In this document: positions 1 through 11,502 of the stretch, in pieces
How the letters are laid out: every line of letters starts with the position of its first letter
Numbering within the stretch: position 1 is the first letter of the stretch
Source of the DNA: Macrosoma leucophasiata
Lineage: Eukaryota > Arthropoda > Insecta > Lepidoptera > Hedylidae
Assembly: GCA_036365455.1 (NCBI GenBank)
Contig: JAWQUS010000030.1
Span: 16,822,001-16,886,000, forward strand
Direction: 5' to 3'
DNA length: 64,000 nt
Made by a program: the position numbers and the translations under genes
The notes under the pieces: model-generated
Database searches by the model: none
The model's input: only the letters and a program-made list of their open reading frames with translations
What the model was told of the DNA's origin: nothing

Positions 1-346
1 TCATTTCAACCGAAAGAAGTGCTTGAAAAAAGCCCACATCAAAGTTTTACAAATCGATAAACGAAGTCGTATTAAAATGTTAATAGCACGACAGAACCAA
101 TTGCCCTACTACATAGCAACTAATATTGCCATGTAAGTAGATAGTGTACATTTTATTGCATGTCATTCAACTCCATAAAAAACAACTACTCGTAAAAATA
201 AAGCAAAAATCACGTAATACGATATTGTCACGTTCGCAATATCTAAATAGGCAGATCAGGCGCAAATGTGCATATATTTATTATCCTCATGGAGAGTACT
301 ACATAAACTTTAAAGAACGTGTAAAACCTTCTTATATTCGAATAGA

Positions 347-652
347 CACAGAGCAACGCGGCCCACCGATCGCGGCGGACCGGAGGGGAGTAGCCATAGC
401 GTGTAATACACGCAAACGCACGCGATGCAAAACAGTCTGTAATTTTTTGCGGGGGAAAATGCGTGCAACACACACGCACACTACAAAAATCGTCTATTAC
501 TACGAAACTCACACCTTGACTTTAACAAAATACAGAAACAATTTCACGCACACATTTAAACATCTATGCGATAGGTATAGGCCCATTTGGGCTTGTACTT
601 TGACAGAGGGAAAAGCCTGCATATGGCTACTCCCCTCCGGTGTTGCTCTATG
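347..652. mobile_element. hAT-type miniature element, family 'CATAGAGCAAC', copy 1
   Basis: A 306-bp non-autonomous element flanked by a perfect 8-bp target duplication (cgaataga, 339-346 and 653-660). Its ends are inverted: ca[c/t]agagcaac..., then ggaccggaggggagtagcca near one side and tggctactcccctccggtgt near the other. One terminal repeat carries an extra GC-rich insert of about 22 bp (cggcccaccgatcgcggcgg), so the ends are asymmetric. The reading frames crossing it on both strands are chance frames. The 8-bp duplication points to hAT. Confidence 0.85.
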
Positions 653-660
653 CGAATAGA

Positions 661-1142
661 AGACTAAAAAATAATGAACTCTGCTATATGAATAACCTTT
701 ATTATAACGACCAAATTCATTTCTCAGTTTCTTTTGAAATGGGGAAATGGAGGAATTTGTAAATAATTAATTTATTCCATATCATAATTGTTTCGTGTCT
801 TTGCAATATTTTGTGTTTTGTTTATTATTAGTGGTTATTCACTCTAGGTAGTTTACAAAAAATGACGATATAAAAGTGCTCTCCAGGAGCCTAATTATTA
901 TATGATATATATGAATAACGTAAACTAACTTTCTGATGATTATCTGTATGATTATATTCATCAAAATCGATGTAACAGTTTTGGCGTTAAAACGGAACAG
1001 ACAAACGTATATAATTTCACCTTTGAAATATAGATGTTATCATTCTAGTAAGTAGATTTTTAAATATCGTATGTTATTGATTGAGACTTTTTAATTGACA
1101 AAAATCTGGCAGGGTTTCTCTTATTCTGTTTTTCGCATACAC
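661..1142. other. AT-rich non-coding stretch
   Basis: No gene, repeat family or site recognised. Confidence 0.6.
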
Positions 1143-1430
1143 TTTTTCTTCTTTTATATATAATGACAGTAGCAAACAAGCATGCAGTTCACATTTATGT
1201 TAAGTGATGACTGCAGCCTATAGACATCCATATAAAGACCAGAGGTCAACGTGCAGATGCGTTGCCATCCCTGATACCTTAATTATTATATCTCTGCGTG
1301 AAGTTATTACTAACTAACTAACTAACCGGAACACGATAGCGCTGAACACTACCATTTGGCGGCAGATAGATTAGGTAATGCGGTGGTGCCTACGCCCTCG
1401 AGCTCATACACCGGAACTCTACCACCAGTA
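1143..1430 (-). repeat. Rep-A copy (poly(A)-tailed short retroelement)
   Basis: Rep-A in its sense direction starts actggtggtagagctccagt, carries tagtgttcagcactatcgtg and tataggctgcagtcatcact, and ends cttgtttgccacttccat then acataaaa(n). Most of the two dozen copies here start at the same point, which suggests a SINE-like unit rather than random LINE ends. No pol III boxes are obvious. This diverged copy is full-length, T-rich tail at left. Confidence 0.8.
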
Positions 1431-1686
1431 AAACTGGTAAAATTATAAGACGGAACTTCATATCTACTATCCTGCCAATACTGGTCTTATAGGTAGAATT
1501 TTAATTGATAATGTTAATTAAAATAAAGAAAAAAATAAAATAAAGAAAGTAATGACTATCAATGTTATCTTAAAAAAAACACATTTTAATAAGTTTTTTC
1601 AGCGACATTATACTTAAAGAAGTTTGAGTTTCAAATCATTCGTAAAAAACAGTTTCCTTCCAATGACTGTTATTCGTGGAAACTAC

Positions 1687-1910
1687 TTTTTTATGTAAGG
1701 AAGGTCGCGAACAAGTAGGTATGCAGGTCACATTGATGTTAAGTGATGACTACAGCCTATAGACATCTACATAGAAACCACGGGTCAAAATGCAGATGCG
1801 TTGCCACCCATGAGACCTAAGGTGTCATGTCTCTGTAATATTAATTACGGGGCAATACATTACCATCTAACCAGAACACGATAGTGCCGAACACTACCAT
1901 TTAGCGGCAG
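1687..1910 (-). repeat. Rep-A copy, 5'-truncated
   Basis: Tail at 1687-1692. Sequence runs only to the tagcggcag equivalent, so the sense 5' third is missing. Confidence 0.75.
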
Positions 1911-2264
1911 TTACGTAGAGTACATAAATAGCGTGCTCTAGTATTCGGTCAGAATAATGATTTGAAAATTTTACTAACTCAGAAGTCAAGTGGTAGCAGG
2001 AGAGAGGAGGAGGATCCTTGGGTGCTATACTGTAGACAAGTGCTATATACAACGTGTAACAGGATTGAATGCACAACCCGATACAAGTCTGTTCATAATC
2101 GATAACCGAATCGATTTCAGGCATTTTTTATATAGGTAACATTTTGTCCCAAAATTAATTACAATGAAGGAAATTATGGTCACCCATTTGGTGAACAGTC
2201 AATACAAACGAAAATGAGACTAACGTCTATCCAAAATAAAATGCTAGTCTCAAGAAGTTTATTA

Positions 2265-2502
2265 TAGGTCGCGCCACGTAAAAAGAACGCTGGCGGTCAA
2301 GCTGCGCGTCATGTGTTTTTATTTCATTTTATGTTATTCTATGTAATATAGTTTTCAATCTGCCTACCAATACACGAAACCGCAAGCGAAAGCTAGATCA
2401 AAAATAAACCAATAGGGCTAGTACTTTCGTGCGCGAGTGTACCGATGCGCGAACACATCCCTTGTACTTTCTTCCAGCGTTCTTTTTACGTGGCGCGACC
2501 TA
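2265..2502. mobile_element. 238-bp miniature inverted-repeat element (Tc1/mariner-like size and TA flanks)
   Basis: Perfect inverted ends of about 30 bp (taggtcgcgccacgtaaaaa then gaacgctgg, and its complement at 2473-2502) flanked by TA on both sides. The interior is AT-rich without coding potential. The superfamily is inferred from the TA target. Confidence 0.75.
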
Positions 2503-2504
2503 TA

Positions 2505-3465
2505 GAACTCGTTGAGACGTGCATTTTATTATTAATAATAATTTAAGAAATAAAATAGTGAAAATTAGTCCTATTACTAGCGAATGTTAAATAGGGGTAT
2601 GCAGGTTACGCTATATCACATTGCGACAGTGTAGGTGTATGAGTAGGTTTGTGTTTTATGTGCGATCGTAAGTAGTGGGTAAGTATGGATAGGGTGTGCA
2701 TACTGTTCGTACAAATTGAGGACAACTTGTTTCTTAAATAAAAAATATTAAATACTTAAATAAGTAATTTCAGTTCATGTATTATGATTAAAACTCGATT
2801 TTCTAATCGAGGTGTTTAAGAGTGTGCATCATGCCCGTTACATGTTGTATATCGATAAGTTGATAATCGCCATCCATCTTCTCTATTAAAATTCGGGTAT
2901 TTTTTATTTTCAATAGCCTCGCAATTCGTGGAATGGGTTTGTGTTCTCTAGCGTGTTCATAAACTAAGCAAAAGCATACATGTGTCTACCTCTACAGAGA
3001 ACATATATCTTTCAATAGAATTAAAAGATAGAAATTATGCAAGCCCTTTGTTGGAATAACAAGAATGGAAATGGTGCGTCATCGGTACTCTAATAGCAAC
3101 GTGTGTACGTATTTATAGCTATGGCGGATGCATTCGCACGGCAATAGTGTACTATTAGCACTTAGTCGATTAATTTTCATTTATCTGCAGTCTGTTTTCA
3201 TAGATCGATAGCATAGAAACGTAATTGGTCACGTACTTCTTTTAACGTATGTATTATATTAAAACGGAGTCCTAAATTAAAACGAAACTTAGCGAGTGAA
3301 ACGAACCCTTACATTTTCTCATCTAGACACACTGTTGTGAAAAAGATTTTTTTATTTATCCCTTTATTTAAGCCCAAAAGTGGCCGCTATGTTTAAAATT
3401 CATATATTTTAGTTACCGTTCCATATTTTGATCACTGACTTACATGTATGTATCAAATAGAGATT
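2505..3465. other. AT-rich non-coding stretch
   Basis: No coding frame or repeat recognised between the miniature element and the next Rep-A copy. Confidence 0.55.
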
Positions 3466-3736
3466 CAGTGACGGAGCTCCCGGGCGTAGGGACCACCGCA
3501 TTACCTAATATACTTGCCGCTAAATGGTAGTGTTCAGCACTATCGTGTTCCGGTTAGGTGGTAATGTACGGCCCTGTAATTCCCGGCACAGAGGCATAAC
3601 ACCTAAAGCCAGGAGTGGTAACGCAACTGCATTATGACCTCTGGTTTATCTGTGGGTGTCTATAGGCTGCAGTCATCACTTAACATCAATGTGAGCTGCA
3701 TGCTTGTTTGCCACTACCATTACAAAAAAAAAAAAA
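3466..3736 (+). repeat. Rep-A copy
   Basis: Starts at cagtgacggagctcccgggc and ends in a pure A-run at 3723-3736; lacks only the first dozen bases. Confidence 0.82.
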
Positions 3737-3989
3737 ACTATTTCTAAACCAACGCAACAATCTCTCGACTTACCCAAATCATCGGGGTGCACCATCGGCA
3801 ACAATTGAGACATGGGCACGTGCACATCATTGCCCTTCTCATCAATCCCGAGGCGGACGGTTGAGGCTTGAGTTATCGAACCGAACCTACGACATATTTG
3901 AGTATTTATTAATAAACGTAGCTAGTCTTTTCACGACGTCCAAAAATATCATAAGTGATTCTTAAAATCCCAAATGATAAATAAACATT

Positions 3990-4605
3990 TTGCCTTTTTG
4001 ACTTTTATCGATATCGACGATATTCTGTTATCGATATGTATCGAAAAATTCAATAATTTATCGTATGGAAATATCTAAAAATCCGTCCAGGATTATAAGT
4101 CCAGTAAAATTAAAACAATTGTTCTATCTAAACGTCTTTTGCAAAGATATAAATCAATGTGAAAACTGGCTTAAGGAAAGCTCGAACTTACACATTTTAC
4201 GGTTAAATTGCTGCTAACAAAATAATGCAAAAGAACACATTTTATTTACCTACTTAACTATCCAAATTTTGTTTTCTCTTTAAAAAATAAAAACCAATAG
4301 GTCTATATATATATATATCGGCCAACTAGATCGATATCTTATTTAAAGAAAAATGGAAAGAAAAATTTTGCCTTCAGGCGAGACTCGAACTCGCGGCCTA
4401 CTGGGAATCTAGTCCAGCCGCTCCTCCAATTGAGCTACTGAAAAAGTCCTGCCCGATTTGTCAAATCTTTCCTTCACATTTATTGCATTGCTTTATGGTA
4501 GCAGCAGCGCCATCTATTGCCAACTATGCTAGTTAGGCAGATATCAATCGATATCAATATCGACTTAATTCGATATATCGATATATCAATATTTATAGAA
4601 ATCTT
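3990..4605. other. Cluster of ATCGAT/CGATA motifs
   Basis: Repeated atcgata/tatcgat words at 3998-4045 (ttatcgatatcgacgatatt), 4318-4338 and 4545-4595 (cgatatatcgatatatcaat) flank the tRNA-like repeat. This is the DREF/BEAF core in flies; here it may just be low-complexity DNA. Confidence 0.35.
4341..4545 (-). repeat. SINE-like repeat with internal tRNA-like segment, copy 1
   Basis: About 200 bp closely matching 12926-13122 in reverse. The tRNA-like part (minus strand) contains agtagctcaattggaggagc (A box and D-arm), an anticodon-like arm and gcgagttcgagtctcgcctg (T-arm, B box). It is preceded by about 90 bp shared between copies, so the tRNA-like unit is internal. With serine-like anticodon AGA but no long variable arm, it is not a functional tRNA. 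Confidence 0.7.
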
Positions 4606-4835
4606 GCATCCCTAGGCAAGGGCATGGCCAGCCGATAATCTAGGAAGGATCAGTTTGCCTCAAGGGAAGGCGAGTAGTTCGGCTCCAGAGGAAAGGCGAC
4701 AGGTCAGCTCTTCTCATTGCAAATTGAGCTATTTTTTATCTCTAGGGGTGGGGATCAGCTCTCCCCTGCCATTTTCTGATAAGGCCGATGCTCACTGCTA
4801 ATGTTTCTAATTAATTATTTCAAGAAAATTCATAC

Positions 4836-4892
4836 CAGTTAGTATTTACTTTCCCGTTCTTAGTATTGCAAGAGAGCTGGTGGCGATAGTTG
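4836..4892 (-). pseudogene. Partial tandem copy of the inositol-synthase-like exon end
   Basis: Minus-strand reading gives NYRHQLSCNTKNGKVNTNW, nearly the C-terminal end of the exon at 5021-5193, including the splice junction (aactg|GTATGA). The 'intron' after both copies shares ctgacctgtc, ctgatcc/cttcctaga and gcccttgcc blocks. The unit offset is 185 bp at the donor. The conserved Trp of the first copy is Cys here and the front half of the exon is missing, so this copy cannot function. Confidence 0.65.
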
Positions 4893-5020
4893 ACTCACTG
4901 GCAAGGGTATCGCCAGCTGACGATCTAGGAAGGGTCAGTTTGGTTCTAGAAAAGATGGAGAGCAGATCGGATATAGGAAGAAAGTGACAGGTCAGCAGGA
5001 GCGGTTTAAAGAAAACCTAC

Positions 5021-5193
5021 CAGTTAGAATCCATCTTCCCATTCTTAGTGTTCCAAGACAGTTGGTGGCGATTGGCGAGGATGGCGGCAGTGAACGTGGA
5101 GCCATTGTTGCCCCCCCACCCGACAAGCATCACCCCAAGTTTGCCCACTTTGCGTTGCGTGCGAATGTTCAGTGATTTGCGGTACGGCCGCGC
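5021..5193 (-). pseudogene. Orphan exon of a myo-inositol-3-phosphate synthase-like gene
   Basis: Reading leftwards from 5193, the peptide contains LNIRTQRKVGKLGVMLVGWG, then GNNGSTFTAAILANRHQLS, then WNTKNGKMDSNW. This is the N-terminal Rossmann motif (G-W-G-G-N-N-G) of inositol-3-phosphate synthase, the NAD-dependent enzyme turning glucose-6-phosphate into inositol-3-phosphate. The exon keeps a splice acceptor (tcaacAG|gcg) and donor (aactg|GTAGGT), so it came from genomic DNA rather than cDNA. The family is about 500 residues; only about 57 are present, and no neighbouring exon is recognisable on either side within several kb. With a partial duplicate beside it, I infer a translocated, non-functional gene piece. 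Fold assignment is strong; pseudogene status is inferred. Confidence 0.75.
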
Positions 5194-5284
5194 CTGTTGA
5201 CACATATGAAAGGTTTAATGAAGTTTCTATGAAGAACGGAAAGAAACATTTTGACCTGATGACAATTAATATTTTAGCCGCTCT

Positions 5285-5343
5285 ATCACTTAACATCAAT
5301 GTGAATTGCAAGATTGTTTGCCAACTTTGTTAAATAAAAAAAA
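5285..5343 (+). repeat. Rep-A 3'-end fragment
   Basis: Only the last 60 bp (cacttaacatcaatgtgaa ... aaaaaaa), directly upstream of the hAT element at 5372. Confidence 0.6.
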
Positions 5344-5371
5344 TGCATGATTCTTCTTCTTCTGTTGTAAT

Positions 5372-6968
5372 TAGGGATTACAATCCCGCAAAGTGGGATC
5401 CCGCAATCCCGCGGGATCACACTTTTTATCAAGCTTGTGGATCCCGCACCTTCAAAACGCGGATCCGCGGATCCCGCAACTTTAAATTAGCTGCTGAAAC
5501 GTTCGTGAAGTTTTGCGAAAATGCACAAATTCATTCTAAATCTCATTATTAATGAGATTGATTACATTACCTGTTTTTAGATGTAAGGTTAAAATTAAAT
5601 AAAACCTGCTGCCAAACATTTTAAAAATTAAGGTCATATAGAACTGATTTGATTACTGAATATTTCTTACTTATTTTATTAATATTTTGTCAGAAAACAA
5701 ATAAGTACTTTTGATGCAATAATATGTGAGACATATTTTTAATAGCATTTTTTTTAGAATTCGACAGAAGGAAAACCCACAAGAAGGTCTCACAAAACTT
5801 TTTTTATATGATATTTATCACAGGAAAATTGTCATTGTGTATAATCCGACTTTATCAAAATATGAGGATGGGCGTCGTGCGTGCGTGATAAAATTAGGTA
5901 TTCTTTTTAATTTGTTGTCATTATCATATCGTATTCCATTCGTTTTGTGTTCTTGACCACTACATCTGTAGGTCTTTTATAGCAGACTTTTTAGAAAACG
6001 CATAAGTTTAATTATTTATACAGTAAATGTGTTGCCAATTACTGTAATGTAATTTAAAAAAAAGTATTGTTTAAAACCTAATATTTGAAAATAATACAGT
6101 ATTGTATAGGAATCATTAGTTTTCGGAATGATGATCGACATTTTCAACTTTTTACTTAAAACTCCCCTAAAAAAATACACCTAAATTCTTCCATCTAATG
6201 CTAAAAAATGTACTAAATTAACACTTTATTTTTATAAAACCTGTCAAGTGCGTGTCGGGCCACGCGCAGTGTAGGGTTCCGTAGTTTTTAGGTTTGAATA
6301 ATGTAATGAAAAAAATATATATATTTTCTATGGAGTTCTTTAAAATTTTCGAGTAATATACTTTTGATCGACTATTACTCGCAAACTTGTAAAGCCAACT
6401 TAAGTGTGATAGTTTTCTTTTTCATTTCATTATATGTAGCTACTATTGCTGTAACGTTTGAATTTCTAACAACCGTGTAGTTGGTAGAGGATACATGACT
6501 CCAACGAAAATTGGCACTTTTAAGCTTATTAAGTCACGAACTGTTACCAAAATCGAAAAATGATATTACCACATCTCTAACATTTCTGAAACCACAGTAT
6601 ACAGAAAACGACAAAAAAAACAATTATCCGCGCGTTACTTGTAGGGGAGGTACCCTAAATATTTCTTTTTTTTTTTCATGTTTTTATTCTACCGCCTCTA
6701 CACGCCAATAAATAATTGGCGTGTTTAAGGTATATACTTGTGCCAAATTTCAAGTCTCTGTTACCAATGGTTTTTGCGCTAAACCGCGGACGGACAGACA
6801 GACAGACGGACGGACATGGCGATACCTTGTTTACTACGAAACTCTAAAAAAACTGCAGTTTCAATTGATTTTATAACAAAGTTTCCAAAATGTGGGATCC
6901 GCGCGGGATTGATCAATCTCGCATATCAATCCCGCGGGATTGAAGAAGCTGCGGGATTGCAATCCCTA
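5372..6968. mobile_element. 1.6-kb hAT element, non-coding or decayed
   Basis: Flanked by a perfect 8-bp target duplication gttgtaat (5364-5371 and 6969-6976). The ends are inverted (tagggattacaatcccgca / tgcgggattgcaatccctaa-type). Near both ends there are reiterated gcgggat / atcccgc motifs in opposite orientation, as in sub-terminal transposase sites of hAT elements. No transposase frame is recognisable; the interior carries a GGTTCCGTA-type repeat. Confidence 0.78.
6237..6850 (+). repeat. Dispersed 'GGTTCCGTA' repeat inside the hAT element
   Basis: It begins cctgtcaagtgcgtgtcggg...gggttccgtag and ends in acggacagacagacagacgg...gaaactctaaaaa. Similar stretches occur at 47805-48265, 53795-53960 and 55545-56092. 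No coding capacity is seen. Confidence 0.55.
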
Positions 6969-6989
6969 GTTGTAATACATACATACACA

Positions 6990-8875
6990 TTTTAGACAGC
7001 AACATTCTACTGTTGAACAAATCCACAGAGTTTGTGACAAAATAAGGAAAACGTTAGAGGAAAAAAAATACTGTGCCTCAGTGTTTTTGGATGTGCAACA
7101 GGCCTTTCACTGTGTCTGGCACAATGGCCTATTGTTGAAAATTAAAAATTGTCTACCTCACAGCTACTATCTTCTCCTGAAATCCTATCTGACGGAAAGA
7201 TTATTCCAAGTTAAACAGAATGACACCACCTCAAAATTTTACGATATAGGAGCTGGAGTTCCACAGGGCTCTGTACTGGGTCCAGTGCTTTACTCAATAT
7301 ACACATCTGACCTTCCAGTCATCGATGAGGTTACGACTGCAACATTTGCCAACAACACTGCCATTATGGTTAGTCATGAAAATCCCCATACCGCCATATC
7401 ACACCTACAAACAGGACTTGACTAGATATCTGCATGGCTACAGAAATGGAGAACAAAAGTCAGTGCCTCTAAGTCAGGGCAAATAACATTCACACTAAGA
7501 AAGGCAATTGATAATTACAGAATAATATACTACCCGAAAGGACTGCGTCAGATATTTAGGTCTGCATCGAGATTGCCAGCTAACTTGGCAACACCACATA
7601 AAAATGTAAAGGGAAGTACTTAATATTTGCTACAAGTGCCTTCACTGGTTACTAGGCCGAAACAACAAATTGTCAACTGACACCAAGTTGTTAATATATA
7701 AGTCTATCCTCAGACTTATCTGGACATATGGAATACAAGTATGGGGAAGCTGAAGTACCTCTAAGACCTCCACACTGCAAAGGATGCAAAATACCATCCT
7801 GCGAACTACATGCAATGTACCCTGGTTAAACACCAATAATGAAATTCACGATCATCTCGAAATTACTACTGTAAGGGAGGAAATTCACCATACCACACAG
7901 AGATTCTACTGGTGGTAGAGCTCCAGTGACGGAGCTCGCGGGCGTAGGCACCACCGCATTACCTGATTTACTTGCCGCTAAATGGTAGTGTTCAGCACTA
8001 TCGTGTTCCGGTTAGGTGGTAATGTACGGCCCTGTAATTTCCGGCACAGAGGCATAACACCTAAGGCCTCAGGAGTGGTAACGCATTTGCATTTTGACCT
8101 TGGTCTTTGTGTGGGTGTCTATAGGCTGCAGTCATCACTTAACATCAATGTGAACTGCATGCTTGATTGCCACTTCAATTACATAAAAAAAAAAAATTAA
8201 AAAATATCGGGAAAGGCTAGAAATGCATCTTAACTAGCCACTAGGCTGAATTCACTATCCTACCGTAAGCGGCTTAAAAGAAAGGACATATTGTCAACAT
8301 CCCACTGATAGCCTATTGGAAGCTACATTATAAGTAGCTTCAAATCCTAAAGTTATACCAAACTGAGTGCAGATATGAGGAAGAAAAAAAAATAAAAAAT
8401 ATACATAGACATAAAATCTAGGAAAACACATTTTATGATTTGGCTAAATTCATCTTACTATGTACAAATACGTTACTGCCGTTGGAAATACGTAAAGCAC
8501 AGACTCTTCAATCATTCAAAAAACAGCTGAATGAGTACTATCTCAGCGAAAATACGAGTAATGTTTAATGTTCATCGCATCGTTGTGGTTATATGTAAGC
8601 TTCAAATTATTATTATTGATAGTATTATGTATTATGTATGTATTTATGTATTTATGCAATATAAATGTATTAGTATTTACTACTTTAGAGAATGTACACC
8701 CTACTGCTGCAATATTAGTGATGATTCTCCTTCCACCTTAAGGTCGTCTGGAAGAGATTGCTTTCAGCAATAAGACCGCCTTATTGTATTGCCTACTATT
8801 ATTATAATAGCATCTGTATTTCCTACAATTCTGGTGTACAATAAAGAATATTCTATTCTATTCTATTCTATTCTA
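6990..8875 (+). mobile_element. Dead Jockey-like LINE, 5'-truncated, split by a Rep-A insertion
   Basis: Translation recovers reverse-transcriptase blocks: STVEQIHRVCDKIRKTLEE near the start, SVFLDVQQAFHCVWHNGLL, and GAGVPQGSVLGPVLYSIYTS at about 7255-7310. The catalytic FADD box reads FANN, so both catalytic aspartates are lost. Stops and frameshifts follow. After the Rep-A insertion (7908-8197) the C-terminal block PLATRLNSLSYRKRLKRKD resumes. The 3' end has aataaagaa and a pentanucleotide tail (attct)n at 8850-8873. It is plainly inactive. I am sure of a LINE; clade placement is from motif memory. Confidence 0.85.
7908..8197 (+). repeat. Rep-A copy inserted in the Jockey-like LINE
   Basis: Full-length, A-tail at 8184-8196. 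LINE coding sequence is recognisable on both sides, so this insertion is younger than the LINE. Confidence 0.85.
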
Positions 8876-8911
8876 CAATTTTAATTATTGCTCTTAATTG
8901 TCATATGACAG

Positions 8912-9284
8912 TAGGGCTACCATCACCTATATTGCCAACCACGGATAAACACAGCAAAAATTCTGAACATTTGGGCAAAATATGGTTCTATCCCCAGACA
9001 CCTTTGAAAAAGTTATTTTGCAACAAAAATAAAAACATTATTTTAACTTTTTCATTTTTACTCGGCTTTTTATTATTGAAATCGAATGATCTATTTTGCC
9101 AAGCTTTCATGAATTCGGGTTATTGACTGTTTAACTAAAATTTATTTCTATTTATAGCTTTTCCCCTGACAACAAATGTGTCTGAGTTACATACGGACAC
9201 TTTTTAACTATCCAAGCCAGACGGCCCCTGGACGCCTTTCAAACTAGGACAAATCCGGGGAATTCCGGACGGATGGCAGCCCTA
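8912..9284. mobile_element. 373-bp hAT-type miniature element
   Basis: Perfect 8-bp duplication tatgacag (8904-8911, 9285-9292) around short inverted ends tagggctaccatc / gatggcagcccta. It lies just after the LINE tail. The coding-like frame inside is not recognised. Confidence 0.75.
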
Positions 9285-9901
9285 TATGACAGGGATTGTA
9301 TTAGAGGTTATGGTAAATATGTGCCAACACTTCTCATGACAATATAAAAAAATTATGGCTCGCAGTATGATGACACATTTCTTCTGTAAGAAATTAGAAT
9401 ATTGCAAATAATGAATATTTAGGGAACTTTCACCAAATTAAACATCTGTAAATCAATAAGTTCGGCAACCGGTAAATCTAGCAAAAAAAACAAATGTGGG
9501 TAAATTTACATAACAAAACTTACCACAATTTTGTTGTTTTTCTTAGTGACCAGGGTATCTTCGTAATCATAATCGGCATATATGAATTCATTTGTGTATT
9601 TCACATTCGGAGATTCAATAACCATGTTAGATGTTGTATCCATGGCAGGTATTTGTACAATTCAATAAGATTATATGAAGTTAATTTCAGAGCTTATAAC
9701 GACAGTTTTAAATGTACACGACGTGCGCACACCAAGTTCACTGTTCTATTCACATCAACTTGAACAAGAATTAGCTTTTTATTTGAATTGTTTGGCAAAT
9801 CGACAGTCTCGTGCACGCGCACCGCACACCTTGATAAAAAAAAAATTTGACACAATCGACAAAACGTCAATCACACTGATTTTTTTTTTTTTTTAGTTAT
9901 T

Positions 9902-9973
9902 ATGGCATCGCTATTACGCATATTGCCAGTGTCAAGTAAAACGATATTTCGTATTTATTTAAGCAGCGTCAAA
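9902..9973 (+). CDS. Candidate orphan first coding exon with mitochondrial-presequence-like N-terminus
   Basis: ATG at 9902 opens 24 codons reading MASLLRILPVSSKTIFRIYL and then SSVK, followed exactly by a consensus donor AAA|GTAAGT. The peptide has Arg, Lys, Ser, Thr and Leu, no acidic residue, and amphipathic spacing, as expected of a mitochondrial targeting presequence. The start context (tattATGG) has G at +4. No matching downstream exon is evident on the + strand before the BTB gene, so this may be a lone exon fragment or a chance match. I do not recognise the protein. Confidence 0.25.
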
Positions 9974-10887
9974 GTAAGTTTAATATCAAGTATAATATGT
10001 AAGTATCAAGTATATAAGTTATCAAGTATAATATGTCAGTCAAGTGAGTTACAGTCAAGTTAAGTCGAGTAAAGCGATGGCTACTTTACCAGAAATTTTT
10101 CAATGAAGTTTTGCAGGCAACCTGAAAGGTCGTGTTTTCGCACTGTTATTCTATTTCACTATACACGGGCACTGTAATAAACCTACATCAAACAAAATGC
10201 CACCAACTTTATTCAATATAACTTAAAAATACACCAAGAAAATTAAATAAAATAAGAGCACCACACGCCTCTTTCAAGGTTTCCGCCAAAACTCCCTCAA
10301 TCACACTGACATCCGTTAAGGATTACTAATGCTATTATTTCATATTCCCCGAAATCTTTTCTAAATTAATTTTGTTGAAATACAACTAAAGACGAACGAA
10401 AAAAGAATATGACTTCAGCCCTTCGTGACCTATACAAATGTCAAACATGTCACACAAAATATCATGTACATGTTTAGAAGGACGCGCAATTACAAAAGAA
10501 AGAAAGGACTTTTGCCCTGCGAGACTTTTCAAAATTAAAATTACAACTTCGGAACTACACTATAATACAAGACAAGGCCGAGTTGTCAAAATTCTCGCAT
10601 ATTTCCCACTTAATACCAATACCCACTCAGCTTAAATTTCTCCGCAATTTGGGAAATTTTCCATGGATTGGCAACCCTTCATCCGACAGTGCTAATGCTG
10701 TTTGGAGAAGATGGACATGTTCAGAAAAATTAAGATCTTATAAAGTGTTACAAGACTGTAAAATGTTTTTTTGAGCTTATTTATAAAGTAATATCTTCGC
10801 CAGCCCTATGAACCAGCTGGCGGTATGGCTTCAGGCTATTCGCCTTTGACCGAGTATAGCGTGGGCAGCATGGTCAAGTTTGGAGAG
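9974..10887. other. Unassigned stretch with short tandem words
   Basis: 10000-10070 holds imperfect repeats of atcaagtataatatgtaagt-type words. Short frames at 10438-10774 match nothing recognised. Confidence 0.5.
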
Positions 10888-11183
10888 TTTTTTTTTTTTT
10901 TTTTAATGTAATTGAAGTGGCAAACAAGCATGCAGTTCACATTGATGTTAAGTGATGACTGCAGCCTATAGACACTCACACAAAGACCAAGGTCAAAATG
11001 CAAATGCGTTACCACTCCTGAGGCCTAAGGTGTTATGCCTCTGTGCCGGAAATTACAGGGCCGTACATTACCACCTGACCGGAACACGATAGTGCTGAAC
11101 ACTACCATTTAGCGGCAAGTAAATCAGGTAATGTGGTGGTGCCTACGCCCGCGAGCTCCGTCACTGGAGCTCTACCACCAGTA
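10888..11183 (-). repeat. Rep-A copy, full-length
   Basis: A 17-base T-run at left and intact 5' end ctctaccaccagta at right. Confidence 0.85.
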
Positions 11184-11223
11184 AACAGTTCCCATGATCC
11201 ACTTGTTCGGTGTTGATTGTACT

Positions 11224-11494
11224 CATAGAGCAACACCGGAGGGGAGTAGCCATATGCAGGCTTTCCCCTCTGTAAAAGTACAAGCCCAAACAAAAAAAAA
11301 CGTGTGCGTGAAATTGTTTCTGTATTTTGTTAAAGCCAATGTGTGAGTTTCGTAGTAATAGACGATATTTGTAGTGTGCGTCTGTGTGGCACGCATTTCC
11401 CCCGCAAGAAATGACATACTGTTTTGCATCGGTAATACACGCTATGGCTACTCCCCTCCGGTCCGCCGCGACCGGTGGGCCGCGTTGCTCTATG
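11224..11494. mobile_element. hAT-type miniature element, family 'CATAGAGCAAC', copy 2
   Basis: A copy opposite in orientation to the one at 347-652, with a perfect 8-bp target duplication attgtact at 11216-11223 and 11495-11502. It has the same short end (catagagcaacaccggagg) and the same long end with the GC-rich insert. It sits about 40 bp from a Rep-A copy. Confidence 0.85.
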
Positions 11495-11502
11495 ATTGTA
11501 CT

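Noticed and set aside
144..659. 171-codon open frame on the + strand
   Set aside because: It lies mostly within the hAT miniature element at 347-652, and its peptide recurs in broken form in other copies on either strand; no protein family resemblance.
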